Shown here: one piece after another, positions 26,334 through 34,765 of the stretch
Position numbering within the stretch: position 1 is the stretch's first letter
Layout: each line of letters begins with the position of its first letter
Origin: Melioribacteraceae bacterium
GTDB taxonomy: Bacteria; Bacteroidota; Ignavibacteria; Ignavibacteriales; Melioribacteraceae
Assembly: GCA_022181065.1 (NCBI GenBank)
Contig: BQMY01000117.1
Location: 1 to 64,000, forward strand
Direction: 5' to 3'
DNA: 64,000 nt
Notes under the pieces: generated by a model
The model's input: only the letters and a program-made list of their open reading frames with translations
What the model was told of the DNA's origin: nothing
Database searches by the model: none
Program-made: the position numbers and the translations under genes

Positions 26334-27345
26334 TACCAAAGATATCAATCAGATTTTAATCATCAAACTCAGGGGAATTGGTGATGTAGTACTTTCTACT
26401 ATTGTGCTAAAATCTCTCAGACTAGAATTCCCCACCGCCCGAATCGATTATCTGACCGAAAAACCGGGGAATTTTCTTCTTGAACCACTTGAAGAAGTTG
26501 CCGATATACTAATTTTCAAAAAGAAAACCTTGAGTGATCGACTTAAAACGTTTCTTGAGGTAAGAAAAAACAAGTATGATCTGGTAATTGATTTTTATTC
26601 CAATCCGGGCACAGCTCAGATAACATATTTTTCAGGAGCGAAGTATCGAGCCGGGTTCCCTTACAAAGGCAGGAAGTACGCATATAATCTATACGGTCCA
26701 TCAGAAAGAGATAAATATCATGCCGCTGATCTTCATTTAGAGTTCTTGAAAAATATTGGGATTAGAACGGTTTCCGAGCCGGAACTCCAATTTGGTATTT
26801 TTGACCATGAGTTAGGTTCAGCCGGGAAATTTCGAGATAAACTTAATCTACATGAAAAAAAATTGGTAGGACTCTCCCCTAGTGGTGGATGGCAGTCAAA
26901 AAAAGCCCCGGCAGTAATCTTTATCAATGCCGCCAAAGCCTTAAAGGTGATTGAGCCGGATATTCATTTTTTGATCCACTGGGGTCCCGGAGATGAATCA
27001 GACGCGAATAAAATCACCGGTGAATTAGGCAAAGACGCGACACTCGCGCCTCCTACCTCAATTAGAGAAATGGGAGCTTTCCTGAAAATATGTGATGTCG
27101 TTTTGGCTAATGATAGCGGTCCGATGCACATATGCGCTGCGGTAGGTACTCCGGTACTCGGATTATTTGGCCCAACAAGTCCGTCCCTGCAAGGACCCTA
27201 TGGTAAATTCAATTCTTATATCCACAATGGTGATTTACATTGTATAGAATGCAACCTGTTGCAATGCCCCCACAATCAAGAGTGTTTTAATGAATTATCT
27301 TCTTCAAAAATCGCTGAAGAACTGAAGAAATTGCTCAATAATTAA
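26326..27345 (+). CDS. Family 9 glycosyltransferase (heptosyltransferase-like), copy 1
   Basis: About 339 residues from the ATG at 26326, overlapping the preceding gene by 8 bases; an in-frame start at 26272 would put 54 bases inside that gene and is less likely. GT9 features: ILIIKLRGIGDVVLST at the N-terminus, VGLSPSGGWQSKKAP as the nucleotide-sugar region, and NDSGPMHICAAVGTPVLGLFGPT. The C-terminus carries a cysteine cluster (CIECNLLQCPHNQEC). Probably adds heptose or a related sugar to lipopolysaccharide core at the cytoplasmic face. Confidence 0.9.
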   Translation: MINTKDINQILIIKLRGIGDVVLSTIVLKSLRLEFPTARIDYLTEKPGNFLLEPLEEVADILIFKKKTLSDRLKTFLEVRKNKYDLVIDFYSNPGTAQITYFSGAKYRAGFPYKGRKYAYNLYGPSERDKYHAADLHLEFLKNIGIRTVSEPELQFGIFDHELGSAGKFRDKLNLHEKKLVGLSPSGGWQSKKAPAVIFINAAKALKVIEPDIHFLIHWGPGDESDANKITGELGKDATLAPPTSIREMGAFLKICDVVLANDSGPMHICAAVGTPVLGLFGPTSPSLQGPYGKFNSYIHNGDLHCIECNLLQCPHNQECFNELSSSKIAEELKKLLNN

Positions 27346-27354
27346 GAACAAACG

Positions 27355-28419
27355 TTGCTGAAAAAAATAGAAATATTATTTCGGAAATTCATTTTCAAAC
27401 TTCTGATAGTTCTATCTTCCCGAAAAAGAGGTACATCTCATCCTGAATTAAAAAAAATAAACAGGGTTACTTTTATAAGGCTGAATCGAATCGGTGACGC
27501 ATTGGTTGTAACCCCCATATTTTCAGCACTCAAAAAATATTATAACTTCCAAATTGTTGTTTTGGCAGATAGAAAAAACTTCTTTGTTTTTAAGAACAAT
27601 CCCCACATCGATGAAATAATTACATTCCAAAAGGGTATATCGGGAATTAAATCTGCCATTACTGTATTAAACAATTCAGAAATCGTTGTTGATTTACACG
27701 ATGATGTTTCCACTACCGTTTCTTATCTAATTGCTCTATGCAAATCACCATACAAGTTCGCCTTAAAGAAAGAGAACTTCAATTTGTTTTCTCATACCAT
27801 TTCCAAACCTGATCCCACTGAATCACATGTTATAGATCGTGTCCTCAAATTATTGGAATTGTTTGATCTCGAAAAACCGGTAAATGCAAATGTGGAGTTC
27901 TATCCTTCTCATGATGCGTTGGAAACGGTATCTAAAAAGATGAATGAGCTAAATCCCGAGAAAATATTTCATCTTGGAATAAACATTTCTGCCGGTAGTG
28001 ACGCAAGATTTTGGGGTGTTAATCGTTACAGAGAATTGATAAGGGAAGTTCTGGCAAAATATAACAATATCCATATCACACTCCTGGCCGCGCCGGGCGA
28101 CATTGCCGCAGGAGAAGAAATATCACATGAACTATGCAGTCTCTATTACAGCAACAGTTTTGAAGAGTTTGGAGCCTTTATCTCGAAACTTGACCTGCTA
28201 TTTACACCCGATACTTCTACTGTTCACTTGGCATCATCCTCGAAAATACCTATGTTTGGTCTATATGTAAAATATAACACAAACAACAAAATCTGGTACC
28301 CTTATAAATCAAATTACGATTGTGTAATAACAGAAGAACCAAATTTTGACAATCTTGATACAGATAAAGTTATATCATCATTTTTAGCGTTTTTTGAGAA
28401 AAATTATTATGAAAAATAA
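27355..28419 (+). CDS. Family 9 glycosyltransferase (heptosyltransferase-like), copy 2
   Basis: A 354-residue protein from a TTG start at 27355, 9 bases after copy 1. GT9 elements: VTFIRLNRIGDALVVTPIFSAL and the C-terminal TPDTSTVHLASSSKIPMFGLY, in the position of the DSGPMH block. It lacks the C-terminal cysteine cluster present in copies 1 and 3. The N-terminal 35 residues are basic and hydrophobic, fitting membrane association. Probably a second step of core oligosaccharide assembly; acceptor unknown. Confidence 0.85.
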   Translation: MLKKIEILFRKFIFKLLIVLSSRKRGTSHPELKKINRVTFIRLNRIGDALVVTPIFSALKKYYNFQIVVLADRKNFFVFKNNPHIDEIITFQKGISGIKSAITVLNNSEIVVDLHDDVSTTVSYLIALCKSPYKFALKKENFNLFSHTISKPDPTESHVIDRVLKLLELFDLEKPVNANVEFYPSHDALETVSKKMNELNPEKIFHLGINISAGSDARFWGVNRYRELIREVLAKYNNIHITLLAAPGDIAAGEEISHELCSLYYSNSFEEFGAFISKLDLLFTPDTSTVHLASSSKIPMFGLYVKYNTNNKIWYPYKSNYDCVITEEPNFDNLDTDKVISSFLAFFEKNYYEK

Positions 28420-29539
28420 AATTCCAACTTGCAAAAGTTTCACCGGGTATAAACCTTGTCATCCTGACCATAACTGCTGGGAAAACGGCTGCAAGGAAAA
28501 TATACCTCACGGAACTAAAATTCTTATAATAAATCTTGACGCAATGGGCGACGTTCTTATGACAACCGCTCAGTTAACAGGTTTGAAGAGAAAGTTTCCC
28601 CAATCAACAATCCATTGGATCACTCTTAAGATCGCAGCTCCGCTTTTACACCATAATCATCTAATTGATAAAGTTTGGGAGTATAATTTTGAATCTTTAT
28701 CAATCCTTCAAAACATAAAGTTTGATTATGTTATGAATGTTGATAAATCGCAACGTTCATGCTCGATCTTAAACTCCGTAAATTCTGAGAATAAGTTAGG
28801 TTTCGGGATGGATGAGAATGGAAAAATTATCCCGGTAAATAAAGGCGCATACTACAATTATCAACTGGGCATGGATGATCATCTCAAGTTCAAAGTAAAC
28901 CAGCGTACCGGTCAGGATTATCTCGCCGAAACATTTGAGAATGATTATCGACGTGATAGATATGTTTTTAACTTCACTGATGATGAAAATGAGTTTATAG
29001 AAAGTTACAGAGCTGATCAAAATATTTCTGATGGTGATTTTATTGTTGGATTTAATACAGGGTGTTCAAACTTGTACCCGAATAAGAAAATGACGGTAGA
29101 ACAGCATATCGCCATAATTGATAAGCTGCTTCAGCTAAAAAAATATAAGATTATGCTTCTTGGCGGTCCGGAGGATACCGAACGAAATAGTCAGATTTCA
29201 CGTCATTTCGGGGACAAGATTATTAATACTCCCACAAGCGAAGGAGTGAGACGAGGAGCGTGCTATGAAAGCATTCCACAGGTAATTGTCACAGGAGATT
29301 CTTTCGGGATGCACCTTGCAATCGCGCTTCAGAAATACGTTATCGCATGGTTTGGTCTTAGTTGCTGGACTGAAATTGATTTATACGATAATGGTGTGAA
29401 ATTGATACCAGAGGGTCTTGATTGCGCTCCATGCTGGAAGAAGAAATGCCCCTTTAACCTCGAGTGCATTCAGATGATTGATCTGGAAAATATTGTAAAT
29501 TCAATTGAAGAATATTTTAATCGGAATGGAAAAAAATAA
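28409..29539 (+). CDS. Family 9 glycosyltransferase with N- and C-terminal cysteine clusters, copy 3
   Basis: About 376 residues from the ATG at 28409, which overlaps copy 2 by 11 bases; a TTG at 28394 would add five residues. The N-terminus has four cysteines (C8, C17, C23, C28) before the GT9 domain begins (ILIINLDAMGDVLMTTAQL). The later block GDSFGMHLAIALQKYVIAWFG corresponds to the usual DSGPMH region. The C-terminus has CAPCWKKKCPFNLEC. Both clusters could bind zinc or an iron-sulfur centre. Probably a lipopolysaccharide sugar transferase. Confidence 0.85.
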   Translation: MKNKIPTCKSFTGYKPCHPDHNCWENGCKENIPHGTKILIINLDAMGDVLMTTAQLTGLKRKFPQSTIHWITLKIAAPLLHHNHLIDKVWEYNFESLSILQNIKFDYVMNVDKSQRSCSILNSVNSENKLGFGMDENGKIIPVNKGAYYNYQLGMDDHLKFKVNQRTGQDYLAETFENDYRRDRYVFNFTDDENEFIESYRADQNISDGDFIVGFNTGCSNLYPNKKMTVEQHIAIIDKLLQLKKYKIMLLGGPEDTERNSQISRHFGDKIINTPTSEGVRRGACYESIPQVIVTGDSFGMHLAIALQKYVIAWFGLSCWTEIDLYDNGVKLIPEGLDCAPCWKKKCPFNLECIQMIDLENIVNSIEEYFNRNGKK

Positions 29540-30407
29540 ACTCCGTGATTTATGGGAAGTAAAAAATAGACCATTACTTCTCGATGGTGCAATCGGAAGT
29601 TTACTTCAAAACAAAGGTGCTATCGGTCTCCCTTCCTACTTGTGGACCAGTGGAATAGTTCTAACCAACAGGGAGAGTATAAGAGAAATTCACTTACAAT
29701 ATTTGCAAGCCGGTGCTGATATCATCACTACAAACACATTCAGACTCGGAAATACAAATTCAACTCTCGATACAAAACTGATTCAACAAATCATTTCCAC
29801 AGAAATGACAATTCTAAACGAATTAAAGCCAGATTTCACTTTTTTGATTGCGGGTTCAAACGGGCCTGCGGAAGATTGCTACCAAAAAGTGAGGAAAATT
29901 TCACACTCACAACTGATGGAAAAGCACAAAAGAGTAATTGATACACTATGGGAGTCGGGAGTTGACTTCGTTCTTAATGAAACCCTTTCCCACTTTGATG
30001 AAATTTTATTTACATCACAATATTGTTTCGAAAATAATATCGAGTATGTACCAAGTATTTATCTGGATGGAACAGGTCGCCTGCTCAGCGGTGAACCAAT
30101 TACCGAAATATTGGAAGAAATCTTAAAATATCAACCAGCCGCGATTTCAGTCAATTGTATCTCTTTGAGTACATTTTCTAAGATATATGAGTCTTTAACT
30201 AATTTTGAGTCTCCATTCGGATTCTATCTTAACTGTGGACTGTCGGATATAAACTCATCAGTAATTTCTGATGTTTTAAGTCCGCAGACCTATTCAGATT
30301 TTGTGAAGTACTATCTGCAATACAATCCGGTTTTTGTAGGGAGCTGCTGCGGCTCTACCCCCGAACACACAAAGAAAATGAGAATTTTAATAGATGAATT
30401 ATATTGA
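29526..30407 (+). CDS. Homocysteine S-methyltransferase-family protein
   Basis: About 293 residues from the ATG at 29526, overlapping copy 3 of the GT9 genes by 14 bases; a TTG at 29505 is the alternative. The TIM-barrel methyltransferase fold begins with LLLDGAIGSLLQNKG. Zinc ligands are visible as the Cys in ISVNCISL and the adjacent pair in GSCCGSTPEHT. This matches the Hcy-binding domain of MetH/MmuM, without any cobalamin or folate domain, so the methyl donor may be S-methylmethionine or another small molecule. Its 3' end overlaps ispE. Confidence 0.85.
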   Translation: MEKNKLRDLWEVKNRPLLLDGAIGSLLQNKGAIGLPSYLWTSGIVLTNRESIREIHLQYLQAGADIITTNTFRLGNTNSTLDTKLIQQIISTEMTILNELKPDFTFLIAGSNGPAEDCYQKVRKISHSQLMEKHKRVIDTLWESGVDFVLNETLSHFDEILFTSQYCFENNIEYVPSIYLDGTGRLLSGEPITEILEEILKYQPAAISVNCISLSTFSKIYESLTNFESPFGFYLNCGLSDINSSVISDVLSPQTYSDFVKYYLQYNPVFVGSCCGSTPEHTKKMRILIDELY

Positions 30408-31242
30408 ACTGAAAGCTCCCGCTAAAATTAATATCGGACTTTACATTACTTCAAAAAGAGAAGATGGCTATCATAATCTTTATACTTTGTTTTATCCCGT
30501 GTACGGTCTTTTTGACACTTTGAAATTCAGGTTATCAGAGACTCAGAGTTTCAGCTCAAATTCACCCGAGATAGCCTTTGATGAAAATAACTTGATCATA
30601 AAAGCATTAAGAATCCTGGAAAATGAATCAGGAAAAACATTAAATGTTGATATTTCATGCGATAAGAATATCCCGCTGGGTGCAGGATTAGGTGGCGGTA
30701 GTTCAGACGCAGCTGCAACTCTCCTCGCGCTGAATGAAATTTACAGATTACGCATACCATTAGAACGGCTTAAGGAGTTAGCCCTTTTGCTTGGATCGGA
30801 TGTACCATTTTTTATCAGAGCGAAACCCGCAATTGGTGAATCGCGAGGTGAGAAACTTACAGAAGTAGATCTATTTATCGACAGCTACCTTGTTATTGTT
30901 AATCCCGGGATTCATATTTCCACAGGTGAAGCCTTCAAAAACATTAAACCGAAAGCAACAATTTTTGATTATACCAGAATTTTATCGGATGGTAAATTAA
31001 ATTTGGCGAATCAACCCACTCCGGTGAATGACTTCGAAGATTTTGTTTTCAAGACGCACCCGGAGATAGCAATAATAAAGCATAAACTATATAAATCAGG
31101 TGCCTGTTTTTCCCAGATGAGTGGTAGTGGATCATCCGTCTATGGTTTATTTAAGGATAAAATCAATGAGGAGTCGCTGAGGCTTTTGTTTCCTGCAAAC
31201 TATCTTGTGAAAGTTGTTCCTCCCGCTCCTGGATTTCACTAA
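30394..31242 (+). CDS. ispE: 4-diphosphocytidyl-2-C-methyl-D-erythritol kinase IspE
   Basis: Phosphorylates CDP-methylerythritol in the MEP isoprenoid pathway. A 282-residue GHMP kinase: substrate motif APAKINIGLYI at residues 8-18, RxDGYH, the ATP-binding glycine-rich stretch IPLGAGLGGGSSDAAATL at about 91-108, and MSGSGSSVYGLF near the C-terminus. It overlaps the methyltransferase gene by 14 bases. Its last 80 bases lie antisense to the convergent histidine kinase gene. Length is normal. Confidence 0.96.
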   Translation: MNYIELKAPAKINIGLYITSKREDGYHNLYTLFYPVYGLFDTLKFRLSETQSFSSNSPEIAFDENNLIIKALRILENESGKTLNVDISCDKNIPLGAGLGGGSSDAAATLLALNEIYRLRIPLERLKELALLLGSDVPFFIRAKPAIGESRGEKLTEVDLFIDSYLVIVNPGIHISTGEAFKNIKPKATIFDYTRILSDGKLNLANQPTPVNDFEDFVFKTHPEIAIIKHKLYKSGACFSQMSGSGSSVYGLFKDKINEESLRLLFPANYLVKVVPPAPGFH

Positions 31243-32614
31243 CTTTTGAAAAATATACTAAAAAAGTTGTTCCGGGTCTGTCAGGTCTGGCAATTCTTGA
31301 AGGAGACTCGGTTGCTATTTTAATTCCAAGTCGCTGAGTAATTTCGTAAACAAGTGAAAGACCCATTCCACTCCCCTCATATTCACAGTTTTTTGTATTT
31401 GCACCTCGGAAAAACTGCTCGAATATTCTGGATTGTTCATGCTTGGGAATTCCAATACCATCATCACTGATTTCTACTATTACATTTTCTCCCGAACGCT
31501 CTACTTTTATTCTAACGATACCACCCCTGGTATTATACTTGATTGCGTTACAAATCAGATTAGAGAGAGCAAGCTCAATAAGGACTTTATCTCCGATTAT
31601 TTCCCCATGATATCCTTTATTATCGTAAAAGGATACGTCTATACCTTTTGTTCTGGAACGCTCCGCATACTTATCAATCATACTTGAAATTATATCATAA
31701 AGGATCACTTTCTCCTGATTAGTAACATTCAACAATCTTAGCTTTGATATTCTTAATATATTATTTATCAATTCGATCGCTTCTTCAGAGCGTTTTCTTG
31801 CGCGAATAAGTTTCTCTTCAACTTTTTCATTAACCGGTCCGAGATATTTTTGCAAGATTAAATCTACAATGGACTGCACTGCTGAAACGGGTGTTTTGAT
31901 TTCGTGCACAACACCCATTATATATTTTTGCTTTGCGAATTCAGCTTCATGCAATTTTTCAATGTTTTCTCTTAACTCCTGTTCCCTTTTATATAATGAT
32001 CTGGCGATTCGATTAGCCAGCAACACACTTATTGCCATCATAGAAGCAAAAACCATGATGAATAATATAATATAGCTTTCGGAAAGGGTTCTTGGTTGAA
32101 GATATAATCCTGAGATATAATTCGATGCCACAATACCTTTATACTGCAGAACAATTAGTAATGAATAAACAACCGTAACTATACCGCACATAGTATAAAT
32201 GACGTACCCTGGTAAAATTAAACTACCAACGATCATCTGAAAAATGAAAAATGGATAAATAGGTGATTCGACTATTCCGGTGTATGATATTAGCACAAAA
32301 AGCGCTGATAAATCCAATATTATTTGAACCAGAGACAAGTGCAGACAATTAAACTTTCCAGGTACACACTGGATTTTTGGTCTTATTATCTGTACCGCAA
32401 GATTGTAGCCCAGAATTAATAAAAAAGTAGAAAATATTGCTATTTTTTGAGAACTGTCAAAATTAAATGCTAATAGTGTCTCTCCGGCCACAAGAAAAAC
32501 AAGGAGTAACAGCGCGAAAAAATACCTTAATCTTATAAACCAGAGGTTTCTTCTTCTTATTGCTGTCCAGAACTCATCATAATGATGTGCCCATTTTGGA
32601 ACAAGTGCAATCAT
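31163..32614 (-). CDS. Membrane sensor histidine kinase, copy A
   Basis: A 483-residue kinase. About six membrane helices fill residues 30-205, with little periplasmic domain. Then come a short linker coiled coil, HisKA with phospho-acceptor H237 (MGVVHEIKTPVSA) and HATPase_c with SNLICNAIKYN, ISDDGIGIP and SGMGLSLVYE. The last 30 residues are antisense to ispE and unlike the kinase core. It is a paralogue of the next gene. No response regulator is adjacent, so the partner lies elsewhere. An AGAGGT ribosome site precedes the ATG. Confidence 0.92.
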   Translation of the reverse strand: MIALVPKWAHHYDEFWTAIRRRNLWFIRLRYFFALLLLVFLVAGETLLAFNFDSSQKIAIFSTFLLILGYNLAVQIIRPKIQCVPGKFNCLHLSLVQIILDLSALFVLISYTGIVESPIYPFFIFQMIVGSLILPGYVIYTMCGIVTVVYSLLIVLQYKGIVASNYISGLYLQPRTLSESYIILFIMVFASMMAISVLLANRIARSLYKREQELRENIEKLHEAEFAKQKYIMGVVHEIKTPVSAVQSIVDLILQKYLGPVNEKVEEKLIRARKRSEEAIELINNILRISKLRLLNVTNQEKVILYDIISSMIDKYAERSRTKGIDVSFYDNKGYHGEIIGDKVLIELALSNLICNAIKYNTRGGIVRIKVERSGENVIVEISDDGIGIPKHEQSRIFEQFFRGANTKNCEYEGSGMGLSLVYEITQRLGIKIATESPSRIARPDRPGTTFLVYFSKVSEIQEREEQLSQDSLQETKASATPH

Positions 32615-32670
32615 CTCTACCTCTCGCTTTGCTCCTGTTAATAAGAATATAAGTCATTAAACTCATTTTC

Positions 32671-34041
32671 TCAACTTTTTACAGGGAGTATTATCTTAAA
32701 CTCAGTGCCGGGTCTGCTATTTTTTTTAAGAATTGACGGACTTTTAATAAATACACTACCTTTATGGGCTTCAAAAATATTTTTAACAACTGCCAACCCG
32801 GTTCCTGTACCCTCGATATTAGAATTTTTTGCGTTGGAAGCTCTGTAATATTCTTCAAAAATACGCTTCTGGTCTTCTTCAGGGATACCTATCCCATCAT
32901 CAATAATTTTGATACTTATTTTATCTTCTTTTTTAAGAATTATATTAACTGTTCCGCCATCAGGAGTATATTTTACCGCGTTACCAATTAAATTTGAAAA
33001 TGCCAATTGTAATAAAACCGGATCACCGGCGAATTCAGAAGCGGAGAAAGAATCTAAATCCAGGTTCAAATCTATTTCTTTTCGTCTGGCGATAGACTCA
33101 TAGTTAGCGGCAATCCTGGCGATCAATTCAGACAAGTTCAACTCTTCATGGTTAACCTGATTCAATACCTTAAACTTTGATAAACGCAGAATATTATTGA
33201 TATTGTCAATACTCTCCGTAATTCGGTTTTTTGATTTACCAATTAACTGTGAAGCATCTTCATCAATCTTTCCGGAATAGCCTCCAAGTACAAGATCAAG
33301 AAAGGAGTGAGCGGCCGCAATCGGTGATTTTAGCTCATGAACAACTGCCATAGTGTACTTTTGTTTATTTATTTCCGCTTCGGCAAGTTCTTCCATAGCA
33401 GTTCTCAACTCTTTCTCTCTATTGTAAAGTTCCGCCGCAATGCGTCTGGTAAGAAGGATGGAAGAAATTATCATAACACCGAATATAAACATGGACCCAA
33501 TCAGAAATGTAAGATCATCATATAAACTAAGTGAAAATAATCCCTCAATCTTATGGTGAGGAATCACTCCCTGATATTCCAAAAAACTAAATACCGAAAA
33601 GATGACAATAATCGAGGCACCAATAGAGTATATAATAATGCCGGGTAATAAAATACTCCCGATGATCATATGAAAAACAAAAAACATAAAAATGGGTGCT
33701 TCCAAACCACCACTAACATATACGACAATAGATAGCGCTACTATATCTTGTAAAATTTGTAAAAACGCGTAATTTAATGTTTTGTGGTTATTTTCCTCCG
33801 TTAGATTCTTAATCAAGTGCTCAAATAATATATTATAACTAAAAATGAGGAACATTACGGTTAGAATAGTGTAAAATTGAAAGTCGCTGAGCACTACACC
33901 CGGAATTACTTTTAAGGAAATCAAATATCCCATTAGCAAGGCAACGGCAAAATATCTCAGGTTAATAAACCATCTGTTATAACGTGTTACGAGATTTAGT
34001 ATTTCGTTCGACTTGAAGATTTCGTGTGGATATAGCTGCAT
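32671..34041 (-). CDS. Membrane sensor histidine kinase, copy B
   Basis: A 456-residue paralogue of copy A with the same layout: N-terminal RYNRWFINLRYFAV, about six helices to residue 200, HisKA with H235 (MAVVHELKSPIAA), and HATPase_c with SNLIGNAVKYTPDGG, IIDDGIGIP and GTGLAVVKN. It lies 56 bases upstream of copy A, so both are probably on one transcript. The stimulus may be sensed in or near the membrane because no sizeable periplasmic sensor exists. The response regulator is not in the window. Confidence 0.92.
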   Translation of the reverse strand: MQLYPHEIFKSNEILNLVTRYNRWFINLRYFAVALLMGYLISLKVIPGVVLSDFQFYTILTVMFLIFSYNILFEHLIKNLTEENNHKTLNYAFLQILQDIVALSIVVYVSGGLEAPIFMFFVFHMIIGSILLPGIIIYSIGASIIVIFSVFSFLEYQGVIPHHKIEGLFSLSLYDDLTFLIGSMFIFGVMIISSILLTRRIAAELYNREKELRTAMEELAEAEINKQKYTMAVVHELKSPIAAAHSFLDLVLGGYSGKIDEDASQLIGKSKNRITESIDNINNILRLSKFKVLNQVNHEELNLSELIARIAANYESIARRKEIDLNLDLDSFSASEFAGDPVLLQLAFSNLIGNAVKYTPDGGTVNIILKKEDKISIKIIDDGIGIPEEDQKRIFEEYYRASNAKNSNIEGTGTGLAVVKNIFEAHKGSVFIKSPSILKKNSRPGTEFKIILPVKS

Positions 34042-34103
34042 AGAAACATTCCGGGTTTGCTTTACACTAAATTACACAATTTTAAGTTATCGCAAAAGAT
34101 TCG

Positions 34104-34111
34104 TAAATTTG
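34104..34111 (+). promoter_or_regulatory. Possible Bacteroidetes-type -7 box for grx-groES
   Basis: TAAATTTG matches TAnnTTTG about 90 bases upstream of the glutaredoxin ATG, in the divergent gap with the histidine kinases. The matching -33 TTG is absent at the ideal spacing (TTA instead), so this is tentative. Confidence 0.3.
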
Positions 34112-34189
34112 TGTAGAAGTTTGATTCATATTTTTTTTAGATACCTGAAACTTTGTGTTAATTATTACATCATATGTTAATAAAAATGA

Positions 34190-34194
34190 TGAGG
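34190..34194 (+). promoter_or_regulatory. Ribosome binding site deciding the glutaredoxin start
   Basis: GAGGT lies 6 bases before the ATG at 34200. This supports that start over an in-frame GTG at 34155, which has no such site. Confidence 0.7.
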
Positions 34195-34199
34195 TAATT

Positions 34200-34448
34200 A
34201 TGCAAAATCAACCAAAAGTAATCATGTTCTCAACTCCAACATGTTCTTTTTGTAACACTGCAAAAAGATACTTCAAAGAGAAAAAAATCAGATTTAAGGA
34301 TATTGACGTAAGCCGGGACATGTCCGCAGCCAAAGATATGCAAAGAAGAACCGGCCAAACAGGTGTACCCGTTATCCTGATAAATAACAGACCTGTTGTT
34401 GGATTTGATAAAAATAAAATTGACAGAATGCTAAATATTACAAATTAA
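34200..34448 (+). CDS. Glutaredoxin-like thiol oxidoreductase
   Basis: An 82-residue protein. The glutaredoxin core starts KVIMFSTPTCSFCNTAK, with the redox pair C15 and C18 separated by two residues, then DIDVSRD, the cis-proline block GQTGVPVILINNRPVVGFD, and a C-terminal helix. It resembles NrdH/YruB-type small glutaredoxins. It lies 14 bases upstream of groES and is probably co-transcribed, which suggests a link to protein folding or redox stress. Confidence 0.9.
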   Translation: MQNQPKVIMFSTPTCSFCNTAKRYFKEKKIRFKDIDVSRDMSAAKDMQRRTGQTGVPVILINNRPVVGFDKNKIDRMLNITN

Positions 34449-34462
34449 ATTGGAGTACTATT

Positions 34463-34735
34463 ATGAAAATTAAACCAATGGACGATAGAATTCTTATAGA
34501 ATTCGTTGAAGAAAATACAAAAACCGCAGGTGGAATTATCATTCCCGATACAGTAAAAGAAAAGCCCAAAATGGGTAAAGTTGTAGCGGTTGGTACAGAT
34601 GAAGATCTGAAAGAAAATATAAAAGAAGGTGATTTTGTACTTTTCGCCAAATATGGTGGTGAAGATATTGAAGTTGAAGGAAAAGAATTCAAGATTGTGC
34701 AGCGAGCTGATATTCTGGCGATAGTAGAACAATAA
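34463..34735 (+). CDS. groES: Co-chaperonin GroES
   Basis: A 90-residue GroES: KIKPMDDRILIEFVEE, the mobile loop TAGGIIIPDTVKEKP at about residues 21-35, GKVVAVG and the C-terminal KIVQRADILAIVE. It caps GroEL during folding in the cytoplasm. A GGAG ribosome site precedes the ATG. Unusually groEL does not follow: a terminator ends the transcript five bases after the stop. So either groEL is elsewhere or this is an extra GroES copy. Confidence 0.96.
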   Translation: MKIKPMDDRILIEFVEENTKTAGGIIIPDTVKEKPKMGKVVAVGTDEDLKENIKEGDFVLFAKYGGEDIEVEGKEFKIVQRADILAIVEQ

Positions 34736-34740
34736 AATTA

Positions 34741-34765
34741 AACCCTGCCAGCGCAGGGTTTTTTA
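34741..34765. terminator. Bidirectional terminator between groES and the lipoprotein gene
   Basis: AACCCTGC, loop CAGC, GCAGGGTT: an 8-pair perfect stem, followed by TTTT on the plus strand and preceded by AT-rich sequence on the other side. It sits between convergent genes; the lipoprotein stop codon lies in its T tract. Confidence 0.85.

Noticed and set aside
34155-34199. Longer N-terminus for the glutaredoxin
   Set aside because: Starts at a GTG with no ribosome site; the GAGGT site fits the ATG at 34200, which begins directly before the glutaredoxin fold.
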